Source of the DNA: an uncultured Bacteroidota bacterium
GTDB taxonomy: Bacteria > Bacteroidota > Bacteroidia > Bacteroidales > SZUA-534
Direction of reading: 5' to 3'
NCBI GenBank assembly: GCA_937900725.1
Contig: CALCFP010000348.1
Location: forward strand, 1 to 21,209
DNA: 21,209 nucleotides
Positions 13,648-21,209 of this stretch are shown one piece after another; position 1 is the stretch's first letter; each line of letters starts with the position of its first letter. Both the position numbers and the translations under genes were made by a program. The notes below the pieces were generated by a model. That model was given only the letters and a program-made list of their open reading frames with translations. It made no database searches and was not told the origin of the DNA.

Positions 13648-14022
13648 TTATTTTGTGGCTTTCTTTTTGTTAGCGACAGTCTTCTTGCGTCCCTTTCGAG
13701 TACGTGCATTGTTACGAGTGTTTTGACCACGTACAGGTAAACCTAAACGATGGCGAACTCCTCTATAGCAACCGACATCCATTAGTCGCTTAATATTCAA
13801 TTGAATTTCAGAACGCAATTCACCTTCGAGTTTATACTCACTAAGGATCTTGCGTAGCGATGCAACTTCTGCATCTGTCCAATCATCCACTTTGGTATCA
13901 TAACTAATCCCAGCCTTGTCAAGGATATTCCTTGCACTGCTATGACCGATACCGAAAATGTATGTCAGGCCTATTTCTCCTCTTTTGTTTTTTGGTAAAT
14001 CTACACCAGCAAGACGTGCCAT
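13648..14022 (-). CDS. rpsM: 30S ribosomal protein S13
   Basis: 124 aa. Starts MARLAGVDLPKNKRGEIGLT with the YIFGIGHSSARNIL helix-two-turn-helix. The C-terminal basic tail (GQNTRNNARTRKGRKKTVAN) reaches toward the P-site tRNA. It sits in the 30S head and contacts L5. It follows rpmJ after a 37-nt A/T-rich gap. Confidence 0.98.
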   Translation of the reverse strand: MARLAGVDLPKNKRGEIGLTYIFGIGHSSARNILDKAGISYDTKVDDWTDAEVASLRKILSEYKLEGELRSEIQLNIKRLMDVGCYRGVRHRLGLPVRGQNTRNNARTRKGRKKTVANKKKATK

Positions 14023-14059
14023 AATTACATTTTAAATTTTGAGTTGCAAACTTATTAAA

Positions 14060-14176
14060 TTATCCTTGACGTTGTTTTAATTTAGGATTTTTTTTATTAA
14101 TCACATACAAACGTCCTTTACGGCGCACGATTTTACAATCTTCACTGCGCTTTTTAATTGATGCTCTTACTTTCAT
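14060..14176 (-). CDS. rpmJ: 50S ribosomal protein L36, zinc-free form
   Basis: 38 aa: MKVRASIKKRSEDCKIVRR, then KGRLYVINKKNPKLKQRQG. Length and both conserved ends fit bL36 exactly. Of the four zinc ligands of the Cys form (C11, C14, C27, H33), only C14 remains, with Ser, Asn and Leu at the other positions, so it cannot bind zinc in the usual way. It lies between infA and rpsM, 13 nt after infA. Confidence 0.96.
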   Translation of the reverse strand: MKVRASIKKRSEDCKIVRRKGRLYVINKKNPKLKQRQG

Positions 14177-14189
14177 CTTATTAAGTCTT

Positions 14190-14408
14190 TTATTTGTACC
14201 TAAATGCGATACGTCCCTTAGTCAAATCATAAGGTGACATCTCCACTTTAACTTTATCACCAGGAAGAATCTTGATGTAATGCATTCTCATCTTGCCAGA
14301 AATGTGGGCGGTTATTACCAACCCGTTTTCCAACTCGACACGAAACATTGCATTTGATAATGCCTCGATGATTGTACCATCTTGTTCTATTGAAGCCTGT
14401 TTGGCCAT
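14190..14408 (-). CDS. infA: translation initiation factor IF-1
   Basis: 72 aa OB-fold protein of normal length (MAKQASIEQDGTIIEALSNA, then HISGKMRMHYIKILPGDKV and DLTKGRIAFRYK at the end). It binds the 30S A site during initiation. It is separated from secY by 168 nt, the largest gap in the ribosomal block, where a map gene would be expected in many relatives. Confidence 0.98.
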   Translation of the reverse strand: MAKQASIEQDGTIIEALSNAMFRVELENGLVITAHISGKMRMHYIKILPGDKVKVEMSPYDLTKGRIAFRYK

Positions 14409-14576
14409 AAAATATTGTTTTGGTTATCAAATGTTCCTTTATAAGAACTTTCTACTACCTGTTGTTAATTATAATCGACAATTCAATTAAGACGTCTCAT
14501 GAAATCGAAATGTGCGCACAATACAATTTCAATAATTAACTTTTTCAAAGAGCAATTAGTAATACAGATTTACTGC
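14409..14576 (-). other. secY-infA intergenic region with perfect palindromes
   Basis: 168 nt without a gene. It contains the palindromes TGTGCGCACA (14511-14520) and AGACGTCT (14490-14497), the first flanked by GAAAT and ATTTC. I found no TAnnTTTG promoter. It may hold a secondary promoter or operator for infA-rpmJ-alpha, or the scar of a lost map gene. Confidence 0.4.
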
Positions 14577-15911
14577 TTACATGTTAATACTTGAACGCCC
14601 CTTAATTCTACCGCTTTTCATCAATCCGTCATAGTGACGCATTAATAAATGGCTTTCGATTTGTTGAAGCGTATCAAGAACAACACCAACCATAATCAAC
14701 AGAGATGTTCCTCCATAAAAATATGCGAAACTGTTCTGCACTCCTGCTATCATAGCAAATGCCGGCATGATAGCTACTAAAGCAAGGAATATTGATCCAG
14801 GCAGTGTGATTCTAGACATAACAGTATCAAGATACTCTATTGTCTTACGACCAGGCTTAACACCAGGAATGAAACCACCATTCTTCTTCATATCTTCAGC
14901 CATCTGAGTTGGATTAATAATAATGGCTGTATAAAAATATGTGAAAAGAATGATTAAGAGTCCAACTGTCAAATTATACCAAAATCCTTTTGGATCTGAC
15001 AAAGCAGAAGCTATTCCCGATGCTGATTCGGCATTTGCAAACCCAACCAATACAATAGGAAGGAACATGATTGCTTGTGCAAAAATGATAGGCATTACAC
15101 CTGCGGCATTAACCTTTAAAGGAATATATTGACGAACACCGCCATATTGCTTATTGCCTACAATTCTCTTAGCATATTGTACAGGAATCTTTCGAGTTCC
15201 TTGAACAAGCAATATTGTCAATAGAATAACTAATCCTAATGCTACCATTTCTAACAAAAACATTACCAAACCACCACCTTGCTCATTCAAGCGAGAAATA
15301 AACTCAACCCACAGTGCAGACGGGAGACGGGCAATAATACCTATCATAATGATTAAAGAGATTCCGTTGCCTAATCCTCTATCGGTAATACGTTCTCCCA
15401 ACCACATTACAAACATTGTTCCTGCAGTAAGGATAAACATAGACGATACTGTGAAATAGGCTCCCTTAAGGATGAATGCTGATTCTGGAAGTTGTGAGTG
15501 GAGATTTGCCAAATAACCAGGACCCTGTAAGAACAAAATTGCTACAGTAAGAATTCTCGTAATTTGATTAATCTTACGGCGGCCACTTTCGCCCTCACGT
15601 TGCAATCTCTGGAAATAAGGAACAGCCATACCAAGCAATTGTATCACAATTGATGCTGAGATATACGGCATAATACCCAATGCAAAAATTGAGGCATTAG
15701 AGAATGCACCACCAGAGAACATATCCAACAAACCCAAAATGCCAGATGCTGTCTGGTTCTTCAAGGCAGCAAGCTGAGTAGGGTCAATACCTGGAAGTAC
15801 AACCATCGTACCCAAACGGTACACAAGGATAAGCAACAACGTGTTGAGAATCCTTGTTCTCAAGTCGTCAATTTTCCAAATATTCTTTAAGGTTTCAATA
15901 AATCTCTTCAT
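14577..15911 (-). CDS. secY: preprotein translocase subunit SecY
   Basis: 444 aa, ten predicted membrane helices, the channel of the Sec translocon with SecE and SecG. Landmarks are the plug/TM2 region (GGAFSNASIFALGIMPYISA, about 67-86), QRLQREGESGRRKINQITR in the second cytosolic loop, and the C-terminal segment LLMRHYDGLMKSGRIKGR. The start is set at ATG 15911 (MKRFIETLKNIW); a TTG one codon upstream is open but unlikely. It follows rplO after 11 nt. Confidence 0.97.
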   Translation of the reverse strand: MKRFIETLKNIWKIDDLRTRILNTLLLILVYRLGTMVVLPGIDPTQLAALKNQTASGILGLLDMFSGGAFSNASIFALGIMPYISASIVIQLLGMAVPYFQRLQREGESGRRKINQITRILTVAILFLQGPGYLANLHSQLPESAFILKGAYFTVSSMFILTAGTMFVMWLGERITDRGLGNGISLIIMIGIIARLPSALWVEFISRLNEQGGGLVMFLLEMVALGLVILLTILLVQGTRKIPVQYAKRIVGNKQYGGVRQYIPLKVNAAGVMPIIFAQAIMFLPIVLVGFANAESASGIASALSDPKGFWYNLTVGLLIILFTYFYTAIIINPTQMAEDMKKNGGFIPGVKPGRKTIEYLDTVMSRITLPGSIFLALVAIMPAFAMIAGVQNSFAYFYGGTSLLIMVGVVLDTLQQIESHLLMRHYDGLMKSGRIKGRSSINM

Positions 15912-15922
15912 CAATGTATGTA

Positions 15923-16369
15923 TTACAATGTTACAACTTTGCCGTTTTGACCTTCAATGGCTGCGATAGCAGACTTAGAGAAAGCATGGGCTTCTACTTC
16001 CAATTGTAGGCTTAACTTGCCGTTACCCAAAATTTTGACCTTGTCATTTGCTGACACCAAACCATTTGCAAGCAAAACGTCAACATCAATTTTTGCAAGG
16101 CCTTTTGATTCAGCCAACTTCTGCAAGTCACCGACATTAACTGCTTTGAATTCTTGACGGTTGATATTCTTAAAACCAAATTTAGGCATACGTCTTTGCA
16201 AAGGCATTTGGCCTCCTTCAAAACCTACCTTCTTCGAATATCCAGAACGTGACTTGGCACCTTTATGTCCACGTGTAGATGTTCCACCCTTACCTGAACC
16301 GGCACCACGGCCAACTCTCTTCGAAGATTTTACTGAGCCAGCTGCTGGCTTCAAATTGCTTAAATCCAT
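15923..16369 (-). CDS. rplO: 50S ribosomal protein L15
   Basis: 148 aa. The Gly/Lys-rich N-terminal extension (RVGRGAGSGKGGTSTRGHKG) threads into 23S rRNA, followed by QMPLQRRMPKFGFKN and a globular C-terminal half ending VEAHAFSKSAIAAIE. The length is normal. It lies immediately upstream of secY, as in nearly all spc operons. Confidence 0.98.
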   Translation of the reverse strand: MDLSNLKPAAGSVKSSKRVGRGAGSGKGGTSTRGHKGAKSRSGYSKKVGFEGGQMPLQRRMPKFGFKNINRQEFKAVNVGDLQKLAESKGLAKIDVDVLLANGLVSANDKVKILGNGKLSLQLEVEAHAFSKSAIAAIEGQNGKVVTL

Positions 16370-16381
16370 AATAATGATTTA

Positions 16382-16564
16382 TTACTTTATTTCTTCAAAA
16401 GAAACTAAATGTTTAACTGCATTTATCATACCCAGTATCTCTGGTCTTGCATCATGTTCAACTACTTGGTTGACTTTACGCAAACCTAGAGCTTCAAGTG
16501 TTGCAACTTGGCGTTTAGTACAGCCAATCTTGCTCTTAATTTGTTTAACGCGATATTTTGCCAT
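16382..16564 (-). CDS. rpmD: 50S ribosomal protein L30
   Basis: 60 aa, MAKYRVKQIKSKIGC then LEALGLRKVNQVVEHD, a full-length uL30. It lies between rpsE (5-nt gap) and rplO, the standard order. Confidence 0.97.
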   Translation of the reverse strand: MAKYRVKQIKSKIGCTKRQVATLEALGLRKVNQVVEHDARPEILGMINAVKHLVSFEEIK

Positions 16565-16569
16565 GATGA

Positions 16570-17082
16570 TTAACCTTTAAATACTTTTTCCATTGAAATT
16601 CCACGTTCAAAAGCAACATTTCTAGCATCACGCATTTGAGCCAATGCCTCAACTGTTGCCTTTACAACATTATGAGGGTTCGAAGAACCTTTTGACTTAG
16701 CAAGGCAGTCTTTAACGCCAACGCTTTCCAACACTGCACGCATTGCACCACCAGCCTTAACACCAGTACCATGAGAAGCAGGTGAGATATATACCTTGGC
16801 ACCTCCAAAAATTGCAAGCTGATCATGAGGAAGAGTTCCGTTAATCAATGGAACTTTAATAAGATTCTTCTTAGCATCTTCAACACCTTTGCTGATAGCT
16901 GTGGTTACTTCATTTGCTTTACCCAAACCATAACCAACAACGCCATCTTCGTTGCCTACAACAACAATTGCAGAGAAAGTAAAGGTACGACCACCCTTAG
17001 TTACCTTAGTAACACGATTGATAGCTACCAAACGATCTTTCAGTTCAAGATCTGTTGTTTTTATTCTTCTAACGTTTGACAT
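16570..17082 (-). CDS. rpsE: 30S ribosomal protein S5
   Basis: 170 aa. The N-terminal dsRBD-like domain has GGRTFTFSAIVVVGNEDGVV and GYGLGKANEV; the C-terminal domain has SHGTGVKAGGAMRAVLE. It shapes the mRNA entry channel and decoding fidelity. It lies 6 nt after rplR. Confidence 0.98.
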   Translation of the reverse strand: MSNVRRIKTTDLELKDRLVAINRVTKVTKGGRTFTFSAIVVVGNEDGVVGYGLGKANEVTTAISKGVEDAKKNLIKVPLINGTLPHDQLAIFGGAKVYISPASHGTGVKAGGAMRAVLESVGVKDCLAKSKGSSNPHNVVKATVEALAQMRDARNVAFERGISMEKVFKG

Positions 17083-17088
17083 AACTTT

Positions 17089-17445
17089 CTAAAATTTAAG
17101 TCCACCTTTACGAGCAGCGTCAGCCAAGGCTTTTACTCTACCATGATACAAGAAGCCATTCCTATCGAATACGACTTCACTAATACCTTTTTCCAAGGCA
17201 GTTTTGGCAATTTGCTCACCAACTTTTTCTGCCTTTTGGATCTTAGTCTCTTTAACCTCAGATATTTCCTTTACCATAGAAGATGCTGAAGCAATAGTAA
17301 CACCTTCAACATCATCAATGATTTGAACTGAGATTTGTTTGTTGCTACGGAAAACACTCATTCGAGGTTTCTCTGCTGTACCGCTAACATTTCGACGAAT
17401 GCTAGCCTTAATCTTATTGCGTCTTTCTAATTTAAACGATGCCAT
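17089..17445 (-). CDS. rplR: 50S ribosomal protein L18
   Basis: 118 aa, normal length. The basic N-terminus (KLERRNKIKASIRRNVSGT) and PRMSVFRSNKQISVQIIDD identify uL18, which carries 5S rRNA with L5. The C-terminus FDRNGFLYHGRVKALADAAR is conserved. Confidence 0.98.
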   Translation of the reverse strand: MASFKLERRNKIKASIRRNVSGTAEKPRMSVFRSNKQISVQIIDDVEGVTIASASSMVKEISEVKETKIQKAEKVGEQIAKTALEKGISEVVFDRNGFLYHGRVKALADAARKGGLKF

Positions 17446-17463
17446 AATTCAATAAATTAATAA

Positions 17464-18018
17464 TTATTTACCAGCAGACTTACCAACTTTTCTGCGAATG
17501 TTTTCGCCAATGAACTTGATACCCTTACCCTTATATGGTTCTGGCATACGCATAGAACGAATCTTGGCAGCTACTTGACCAATAAGTTGCTTATCGCAGC
17601 TTTCAAGTTTCAAGATTGGGTTACTTCTCTTGTCTGTCTTTGCATCAACTTTGATTTCAGCAGGCATTTCAAACATAATGCTGTGTGAATAACCCAAACT
17701 CATTTCAAGCATTTGACCATTAGACTCGGCACGGTAACCGACACCTACAAATTCCATTTCCAATGAAAATCCTTGAGAGACACCAACAACCATGTTGTGA
17801 ATCAAAGCACGATACAAACCATGCATCGACTTGTGTGCAATCTCATCATCTGGACGCTCCAATTTTACAACTGTTGGTTCTACAATGACTTTAATGTCTG
17901 GATTGACTTTTTGAGTCAAAGTCCCCTTTGGTCCTTTTACTACTACCACATTGTCGTTGTCAACAGTGACAGTAACGCCAGCGGGTATAGCTACAGGCAA
18001 TTTTCCAATACGTGACAT
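17464..18018 (-). CDS. rplF: 50S ribosomal protein L6
   Basis: 184 aa. Two tandem L6 repeats: MSRIGKLPVAIPAGV opens the first, and the second ends in the signature PEPYKGKGIKFIGENIRRK. It sits near the factor-binding site by the sarcin-ricin loop. Confidence 0.98.
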   Translation of the reverse strand: MSRIGKLPVAIPAGVTVTVDNDNVVVVKGPKGTLTQKVNPDIKVIVEPTVVKLERPDDEIAHKSMHGLYRALIHNMVVGVSQGFSLEMEFVGVGYRAESNGQMLEMSLGYSHSIMFEMPAEIKVDAKTDKRSNPILKLESCDKQLIGQVAAKIRSMRMPEPYKGKGIKFIGENIRRKVGKSAGK

Positions 18019-18033
18019 GATAAAAAATAGATA

Positions 18034-18429
18034 TTAATATATGTAACACAAAACTTCACCGCCTAAATTCTTGGCGCGCGCTTCCTTGTCAGAAAAAACT
18101 CCTTGAGAAGTAGATATAACAGCAATGCCTAAGCCGTTCAAAACACGAGGCATATTTTCTACATTAGTATATTTTCTCAAACCAGGGCGGCTAATTCTCT
18201 CCAATTTTTTTATAACTGGTTGCTTAGTTTGCAAGTTATACTTCAAAGCAATCTTTATAATTCCATTATCCTTTTCGTCATCAAACTTGTAGTTCAAGAT
18301 ATAACCATTTTCGAAAAGAATCTTTGTAATGCTTTTCTTGATGTTTGATGATGGAATTTCAACAACTTTGCATCTAGCCATTTGAGCATTCCTTATTCTT
18401 GTAAGGAAATCTGCTATTGGATCTGTCAT
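18034..18429 (-). CDS. rpsH: 30S ribosomal protein S8
   Basis: 131 aa. Starts MTDPIADFLTRIRNAQMA and ends with GIAVISTSQGVFSDKEAR and NLGGEVLCYIY, the conserved 16S-binding end. In E. coli S8 represses the spc operon; the corresponding mRNA site was not checked here. Confidence 0.98.
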   Translation of the reverse strand: MTDPIADFLTRIRNAQMARCKVVEIPSSNIKKSITKILFENGYILNYKFDDEKDNGIIKIALKYNLQTKQPVIKKLERISRPGLRKYTNVENMPRVLNGLGIAVISTSQGVFSDKEARAKNLGGEVLCYIY

Positions 18430-18447
18430 TTTATTTGAACTTTAAGG

Positions 18448-18717
18448 TTACCAACTTGCTTTTTTTACACCTGGAATCAATCCTTTAAGTGCCATTTCTC
18501 TAAACTGAATTCTGCTGATGCCAAACTGACGAATATATCCTTTTGGTCTGCCAGTAAGAGTGCACCTATTGTGCATACGGATTGGAGATGCGTTTTTAGG
18601 AAGTTTCTGAAGAGCAATATAATCTCCTTCAGCAATCAACTTAGCACGTTTCTCGGCGTATTTCTCAACTAATTTAGCCCTCTTAACTTCGCGGGCTTTC
18701 ATTGACTCTTTTGCCAT
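18448..18717 (-). CDS. rpsN: 30S ribosomal protein S14, long zinc-free form
   Basis: 89 aa, the long form without the CxxC..CxxC zinc motif of the 61-aa type. RMHNRCTLTGRPKGYIRQFG and the ending SRIQFREMALKGLIPGVKKA identify it. It lies 3 nt after rplE. Confidence 0.98.
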   Translation of the reverse strand: MAKESMKAREVKRAKLVEKYAEKRAKLIAEGDYIALQKLPKNASPIRMHNRCTLTGRPKGYIRQFGISRIQFREMALKGLIPGVKKASW

Positions 18718-18720
18718 GGA

Positions 18721-19278
18721 TTAATTCTTTTTAAGATTTTTAAATGGAATGCCGAATTCTCTTAATAGAGCATAACCTTCTTCATCTGTATTAGCAGTTG
18801 TAACGAATGTTATATCCATACCCAGCAAAGTAGAGATTTTATCAATATCAATTTCTGGGAAAATGATTTGCTCTGTAATACCTAATGTGTAATTACCTTT
18901 TCCGTCAAGTTTGCTGTTAACACCCTTGAAATCTCGAATACGAGGCAAAGCTACAACAATAAGCCTCTCCAAAAATTCGTACATGCGATCTTTTCTCAAA
19001 GTCACCTTAACGCCGATAGGCATTTTCTTTCTCAACTTAAAGTTTGATATATCCTTACGAGAAAGAGTCTTCATGGCCTTTTGACCTGTAATGTTAGTCA
19101 ACTCCTCAGCTGCAGTGTCAATAATCTTCTTATCGGCAATTGACTTGCCAACACCTTGATTGATGACAATCTTTTCAAGTTTTGGAACTTGCATAGGAGT
19201 AGAATAGTTAAATTCCTTAATCAAAGCAGGAACAATAACTTCTTTATACTTTTTGCGTAATTCTGGTACGTATTCCAT
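18721..19278 (-). CDS. rplE: 50S ribosomal protein L5
   Basis: 185 aa, normal length. KIVINQGVG near residue 35, KVTLRKDRMYEFLERLIVVA, and LGITEQIIFPEIDIDKI are conserved. It binds 5S rRNA and contacts P-site tRNA and S13. The ATG shares one base with the stop of rplX (TAATG), implying coupled translation. Confidence 0.98.
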   Translation of the reverse strand: MEYVPELRKKYKEVIVPALIKEFNYSTPMQVPKLEKIVINQGVGKSIADKKIIDTAAEELTNITGQKAMKTLSRKDISNFKLRKKMPIGVKVTLRKDRMYEFLERLIVVALPRIRDFKGVNSKLDGKGNYTLGITEQIIFPEIDIDKISTLLGMDITFVTTANTDEEGYALLREFGIPFKNLKKN

Positions 19279-19601
19279 TATTTGATCTCCTCTCCTGATT
19301 TTTTAGAGTATCTGACTAACTTTCCATCCTCATTCAACTTTCTTCCTACACGAGTTGCCTTACCAGTGGCAGGCTCAACAAGCATAAGGTTAGAAACATG
19401 AATAGGGGCCTCTTGCTTTACAATACCACCTTGGGTATTTTTGGCGTTTGGCTTGGTATGTTTTGAAACCAAATTGACGCCTTCAACGATAGCACGTTGT
19501 TTCTCAACTTGCATGCTAAGGACTTTACCTTGCTGTCCTTTAGACTCACCAGCGATAACAACAACGGTATCACCTTTCTTTATATGCAATTTAGATGCCA
19601 T
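19278..19601 (-). CDS. rplX: 50S ribosomal protein L24
   Basis: 107 aa from ATG 19601 (MASKLHIKKGDTVVVIAGES). The frame is open 15 codons further upstream, but that stretch is not L24-like and nearly reaches the rplN stop, so the downstream ATG is chosen. A KOW motif lies at about 8-35. It is an early 23S assembly protein. Confidence 0.96.
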   Translation of the reverse strand: MASKLHIKKGDTVVVIAGESKGQQGKVLSMQVEKQRAIVEGVNLVSKHTKPNAKNTQGGIVKQEAPIHVSNLMLVEPATGKATRVGRKLNEDGKLVRYSKKSGEEIK

Positions 19602-19617
19602 TTTTGTTATAATTAAA

Positions 19618-19983
19618 TTATAATACTTCTGGTGCAAGAGAAACAATCTTCATATAGCCATCACGTAATTCGCGGGCTACAGGGCCGAAAATACGGGTTC
19701 CTCTAATTTCACCTGCATTGTTAAGTAATACACAAGCGTTGTCATCAAAACGAATGTAAGAGCCATCGCTGCGTCGAATTTCCTTGGTCGTACGAACAAC
19801 AACTGCCTTGCTAACTGCGCCTTTTTTGACTTCGCCGCTAGGAAGTGCTGTCTTTACAGCAACTACTATGGTATCTCCGATAGTAGCGTAACGCTTTTTT
19901 GAGCCGCCCAACACGTTGATGCACAAAACAGTTTTTGCACCACTATTGTCAGCTACACTTAATCTAGTTTCAGATTGTATCAT
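19618..19983 (-). CDS. rplN: 50S ribosomal protein L14
   Basis: 121 aa. Starts MIQSETRLSVADNSGAKTVL and contains KRYATIGDTIVVAVKTA and FGPVARELRD near the end. It is a full-length uL14 forming intersubunit bridges with 16S rRNA. Confidence 0.98.
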   Translation of the reverse strand: MIQSETRLSVADNSGAKTVLCINVLGGSKKRYATIGDTIVVAVKTALPSGEVKKGAVSKAVVVRTTKEIRRSDGSYIRFDDNACVLLNNAGEIRGTRIFGPVARELRDGYMKIVSLAPEVL

Positions 19984-19985
19984 GG

Positions 19986-20243
19986 CTACTTCGCTTTTTC
20001 AATGATTTCAACTAAACGCCAGTTCTTTGTTTTGCTCAAAGGCCTGGTTTCCATAATCTTAACAGTATCACCTATATTGCACTCATTGTTTTCATCCTGA
20101 GCGTGCAATTTGGTAGTCTTATTGACGAATTTTCCGTAAAGTGGATGCTTAACTTTTCGTTTAATAGCAACTGTTATGGTTTTTTCCATCTTGTTGCTAA
20201 CCACAATACCTATACGTTCCTTTCTCAGATTTCTAGTTTCCAT
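19986..20243 (-). CDS. rpsQ: 30S ribosomal protein S17
   Basis: 85 aa. METRNLRKERIGIVVSNKME, then HPLYGKFV and GDTVKIMETRPLSKTKNWR: the complete uS17 OB fold. It is separated from rplN by 2 nt. Confidence 0.98.
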   Translation of the reverse strand: METRNLRKERIGIVVSNKMEKTITVAIKRKVKHPLYGKFVNKTTKLHAQDENNECNIGDTVKIMETRPLSKTKNWRLVEIIEKAK

Positions 20244-20252
20244 CTGCCAAAA

Positions 20253-20474
20253 TTATTTTTTTTGGTTAATTTCTCTTGCTCTCAACTCAGTTTTCAAACG
20301 AGCAATGTCTTTCTTGGTCTCACCAATCTTATTAGTGTTGTCCAATGGAGATACTGCATGGTTTAAACGCAACTTAGTTGTTTCTTCGTTTACTTCGGGC
20401 TTTGCGGTTGTATTGTTTTCAATCTGCTCTTGGATTTCCAAGGTCGATAATTCTCTAACTTCTGAAGCTTTCAT
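20253..20474 (-). CDS. rpmC: 50S ribosomal protein L29
   Basis: 73 aa, slightly longer than the usual 60-66. MKASEVRELSTLEIQEQIE and the final helix KKDIARLKTELRAREINQ are typical. Extra residues lie in the middle turn (about 20-33, TTAKPEVNEETT). It sits by the peptide exit tunnel. Confidence 0.95.
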   Translation of the reverse strand: MKASEVRELSTLEIQEQIENNTTAKPEVNEETTKLRLNHAVSPLDNTNKIGETKKDIARLKTELRAREINQKK

Positions 20475-20480
20475 TGCTTA

Positions 20481-20909
20481 TTAAATTGAAGATTCAACAA
20501 AATCGTTACGAACGATAAATTTGGTCTTGATTGGCAATTTTTGTGCACCTAGACGCAAAGCTTCCTTTGCAATTTCAAAAGGAACACCTTCAGCTTCAAT
20601 AATTATACGACCTGGAGTAACTACTGCTGCAAAGCACTCTGGATCACCTTTACCTTTACCCATGCGGACATCGGCTGGCTTCTTAGTAACTACTTTATCA
20701 GGGAATATTCTTATCCAAATTTGTCCTTCACGTTTCATGTAACGAGTAACAGCTTGACGAGCTGCCTCAATTTGTCTTGCAGTAACCCAGCATTCTTCTA
20801 GAGCCTTGATACCAAAGGATCCGAAGGCCAAATCATGACCACGGTGAGCATTACCGGTACTACGGCCCTTTTGTACTCTTCTGTATTTAGTTTTCTTCGG
20901 TTGTAACAT
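20481..20909 (-). CDS. rplP: 50S ribosomal protein L16
   Basis: 142 aa. MLQPKKTKYRRVQKGRS, FGSFGIKALEECWVTARQIE, and the RMGKGKGDPE loop near the A-site tRNA elbow are all present. Normal length, 6 nt before rpmC. Confidence 0.98.
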   Translation of the reverse strand: MLQPKKTKYRRVQKGRSTGNAHRGHDLAFGSFGIKALEECWVTARQIEAARQAVTRYMKREGQIWIRIFPDKVVTKKPADVRMGKGKGDPECFAAVVTPGRIIIEAEGVPFEIAKEALRLGAQKLPIKTKFIVRNDFVESSI

Positions 20910-20926
20910 CTTAAACTAATTTTAGA

Positions 20927-21209
20927 TTACTTTTGACGTTTATTATGACCTTTTTTTTGAGGCTGAGCAGTACCAACATTTGGAGACAAATCACGCTTGC
21001 CATAAACTTCGCCTTTGCAAATCCAAACCTTTATACCAATCAAACCAACTTTGGTCAATGCTTCAACTTGTGCATAGTCGATATCAGCTCTCAAAGTGTG
21101 CAATGGAATACGGCCTTCCTTGAAAATTTCAGACCTTGCCATTTCAGCACCGCCAAGACGGCCTGATACTTGGATTTTGATACCTTCAGCGCCCATACGC
21201 ATGGTAGAT
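20927..21209 (-). CDS. rpsC: 30S ribosomal protein S3, N-terminal part beyond window
   Basis: Only the C-terminal 93 codons or so are inside the window; the frame stays open at the right edge. MRMGAEGIKIQVSGRLGGAE, MARSEIFKEGRIPLHTL and GLIGIKVWICKGEVYG are the diagnostic S3 C-terminal domain at the mRNA entry site. The N-terminal KH domain lies outside. It precedes rplP by 17 nt. Confidence 0.97.
   Translation of the reverse strand, partial: STMRMGAEGIKIQVSGRLGGAEMARSEIFKEGRIPLHTLRADIDYAQVEALTKVGLIGIKVWICKGEVYGKRDLSPNVGTAQPQKKGHNKRQK

Noticed and set aside
15912..15914. TTG as SecY start
   Set aside because: ATG at 15911 gives the conserved MKRFIETLKN start; TTG adds only one residue.

Overview
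This is a chromosomal window from a member of the Bacteroidota, most likely order Bacteroidales. Three things point there: promoters of the TTG-N18/20-TAnnTTTG type, an ssrA tag reading GENSYALAA, and Bacteroidota-style zinc-free ribosomal proteins with few Shine-Dalgarno sequences. I cannot name the genus.

Layout. (1) 1-1385, minus strand: the N-terminal 461 codons of a secreted GH51 alpha-L-arabinofuranosidase that runs off the left edge. (2) 1672-1744: tRNA-Lys(CTT) with its own promoter and terminator. (3) 1730-8320: an integrated element of about 6.6 kb, bounded by a 16-bp direct repeat of the tRNA-Lys 3' end. All seven of its genes are on the minus strand: tyrosine integrase, an unrecognised 363-365 aa protein, a MerR/excisionase-type HTH protein, a small winged-helix-like protein, a RecA-fold ATPase with a C-terminal HTH, a zinc-finger/toprim primase-like protein, and a degenerate zinc-ribbon-like protein. 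The element also has tandem repeats at both ends, a repeat-rich origin-like region with a perfect DnaA box, and a strong terminator. I see no relaxase, coupling protein, capsid or resistance gene in it. (4) 8365-11062: a BacNav-like voltage-gated ion channel gene (minus), tmRNA (minus) and a PolB-type 3'-5' exonuclease (plus). (5) 11080-21209, minus strand: the end of the S10 cluster, the spc cluster and the alpha cluster in the order rpsC-rplP-rpmC-rpsQ-rplN-rplX-rplE-rpsN-rpsH-rplF-rplR-rpsE-rpmD-rplO-secY-infA-rpmJ-rpsM-rpsK-rpsD-rpoA-rplQ. It closes at a bidirectional terminator shared with the exonuclease gene.

The most interesting part is the 6.6-kb element. The integrase and excisionase-like protein would move it in and out of the tRNA gene. 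The ATPase, the toprim protein and the DnaA-box-rich region suggest that the excised circle replicates. With no visible transfer or packaging genes it looks like a compact integrative plasmid or a satellite that depends on a helper phage or conjugative element. That is inference from gene content, not a demonstrated function.

The ribosomal block is ordinary, except that no methionine aminopeptidase gene (map) lies between secY and infA, where many Bacteroidales carry it.
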